From: Paracoccaceae bacterium
GTDB taxonomy: Bacteria > Pseudomonadota > Alphaproteobacteria > Rhodobacterales > Rhodobacteraceae
NCBI GenBank assembly: GCA_027489375.1
Contig: JAIXZW010000019.1
Location: 214,326-278,325, forward strand
DNA: 64,000 nt
Direction of reading: 5' to 3'
The first letter of the stretch is position 1. Each line of letters starts with the position of its first letter. Below, in pieces: positions 63,589-64,000 of the stretch. Made by a program: the position numbers and the translations under genes. The notes below the pieces were generated by a model. It had not been told where the DNA came from and did no database searches. It worked only from the letters and a program-made list of their open reading frames with translations.

Positions 63589-64000
63589 CGCCCCTGAGTT
63601 TTTCGCTTCTTCTGCGCAGGAGTTCGACGGTTGCGAGGAGGGCGATGGAGATGATGACGAGGATGGTTGCGACGGCGAGGATGGCGGGGCTGATGGCTTC
63701 GCGGATGCCGTTCCACATCTGGCGGGGGATCGTCTGCTGTTCGGGTCCTGCGATGAAGAGGACGGCGACGACCTCGTCGAAGCTGGTGACGAAGGCGAAG
63801 AGGGCACCCGACACCACGCCCGGCGTGATCAGCGGCAGCACCACCTTGAAGAAGGTGCGCGAGGGCGATGCGCCGAGCGAGGCACCGGCGCGGATCAGGC
63901 TCTGGTCGAAGCCCGACAGCGTCGCGGTCACGGTGATGATGACGAAGGGGATGCCCAGCGTCGCGTGGGCCATGACGATGCCGGTATAGGTGCTCGTCAG
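63575..64000 (-). CDS. ABC transporter permease (PotC-like), truncated by the window end
   Basis: Reading frame open to the window edge (LTSTYTGIVMAHATLGIPFVIITVTATL...); IRAGASLGASPSRTFFKVVLPLITPGVVSGALFAFVTSFDEVV. Confidence 0.9.
   Translation of the reverse strand: MTSTYTGIVMAHATLGIPFVIITVTATLSGFDQSLIRAGASLGASPSRTFFKVVLPLITPGVVSGALFAFVTSFDEVVAVLFIAGPEQQTIPRQMWNGIREAISPAILAVATILVIISIALLATVELLRRRSEKLRGVTPA

Noticed and set aside
1-64000. Mobile elements, CRISPR arrays, tRNA/rRNA genes
   Set aside because: No transposase or integrase ORFs, no regularly spaced repeats, and no recognisable tRNA or rRNA sequence were seen on either strand by eye. A tRNAscan or CRISPR search could not be run.

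Overview
This 64 kb window is high-GC alphaproteobacterial DNA, probably Rhodobacteraceae-like (inferred from gene content and composition). Coding density is high. I saw no rRNA, tRNA, CRISPR array, transposase or prophage genes. From left to right: (1) ~0.3-6.8 kb, a LacI-controlled sugar ABC transporter operon with a cytoplasmic GH32/43/68-like glycosidase and a tandem palindromic operator. (2) ~7.0-10.1 kb, two small paralogous unknown proteins and RNase R. (3) ~10.2-49.4 kb, a very large catabolic region that looks dedicated to cyclic amides (hydantoins, lactams, imides). It holds three HyuA/HyuB (hydantoinase/oxoprolinase) pairs, an N-carbamoyl-D-amino-acid hydrolase, and an N-carbamoylsarcosine amidase-like cysteine hydrolase. 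It also holds a PxpA-BCCP-biotin carboxylase-PxpB-PxpC module, a PotABCD-like transporter with two different ATPases, a second solute-binding-protein homologue without a signal peptide, a double-HTH GntR regulator, an amidase, a PuuE/NodB-like deacetylase, a small CxxC protein plus a CobW GTPase, CoA-ester enzymes, an OYE-family oxidoreductase, SDRs, and LysR/AraC regulators. (4) ~50.3-60.4 kb, a cytochrome c gene followed by nosX-nosL-nosY-nosF-nosD-nosZ-nosR, and a divergent Crp/Fnr-type regulator with three clear FNR/NNR boxes. (5) ~60.4-64 kb, a DUF1194-like protein, a small membrane protein, a SARP/BTAD-like regulator and a truncated ABC permease. The best candidates for undescribed biology are: the HyuB-HyuA-PxpA-BCCP-BC-PxpB-PxpC operon, its structured leader in which one segment can pair with either of two copies of ACAGG (one overlapping the Shine-Dalgarno), the signal-less binding protein translationally coupled to the double-HTH regulator, and the transporter ATPase that lacks the H-loop histidine. 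All assignments were made by reading motifs and recognising families by eye. No database search was run.
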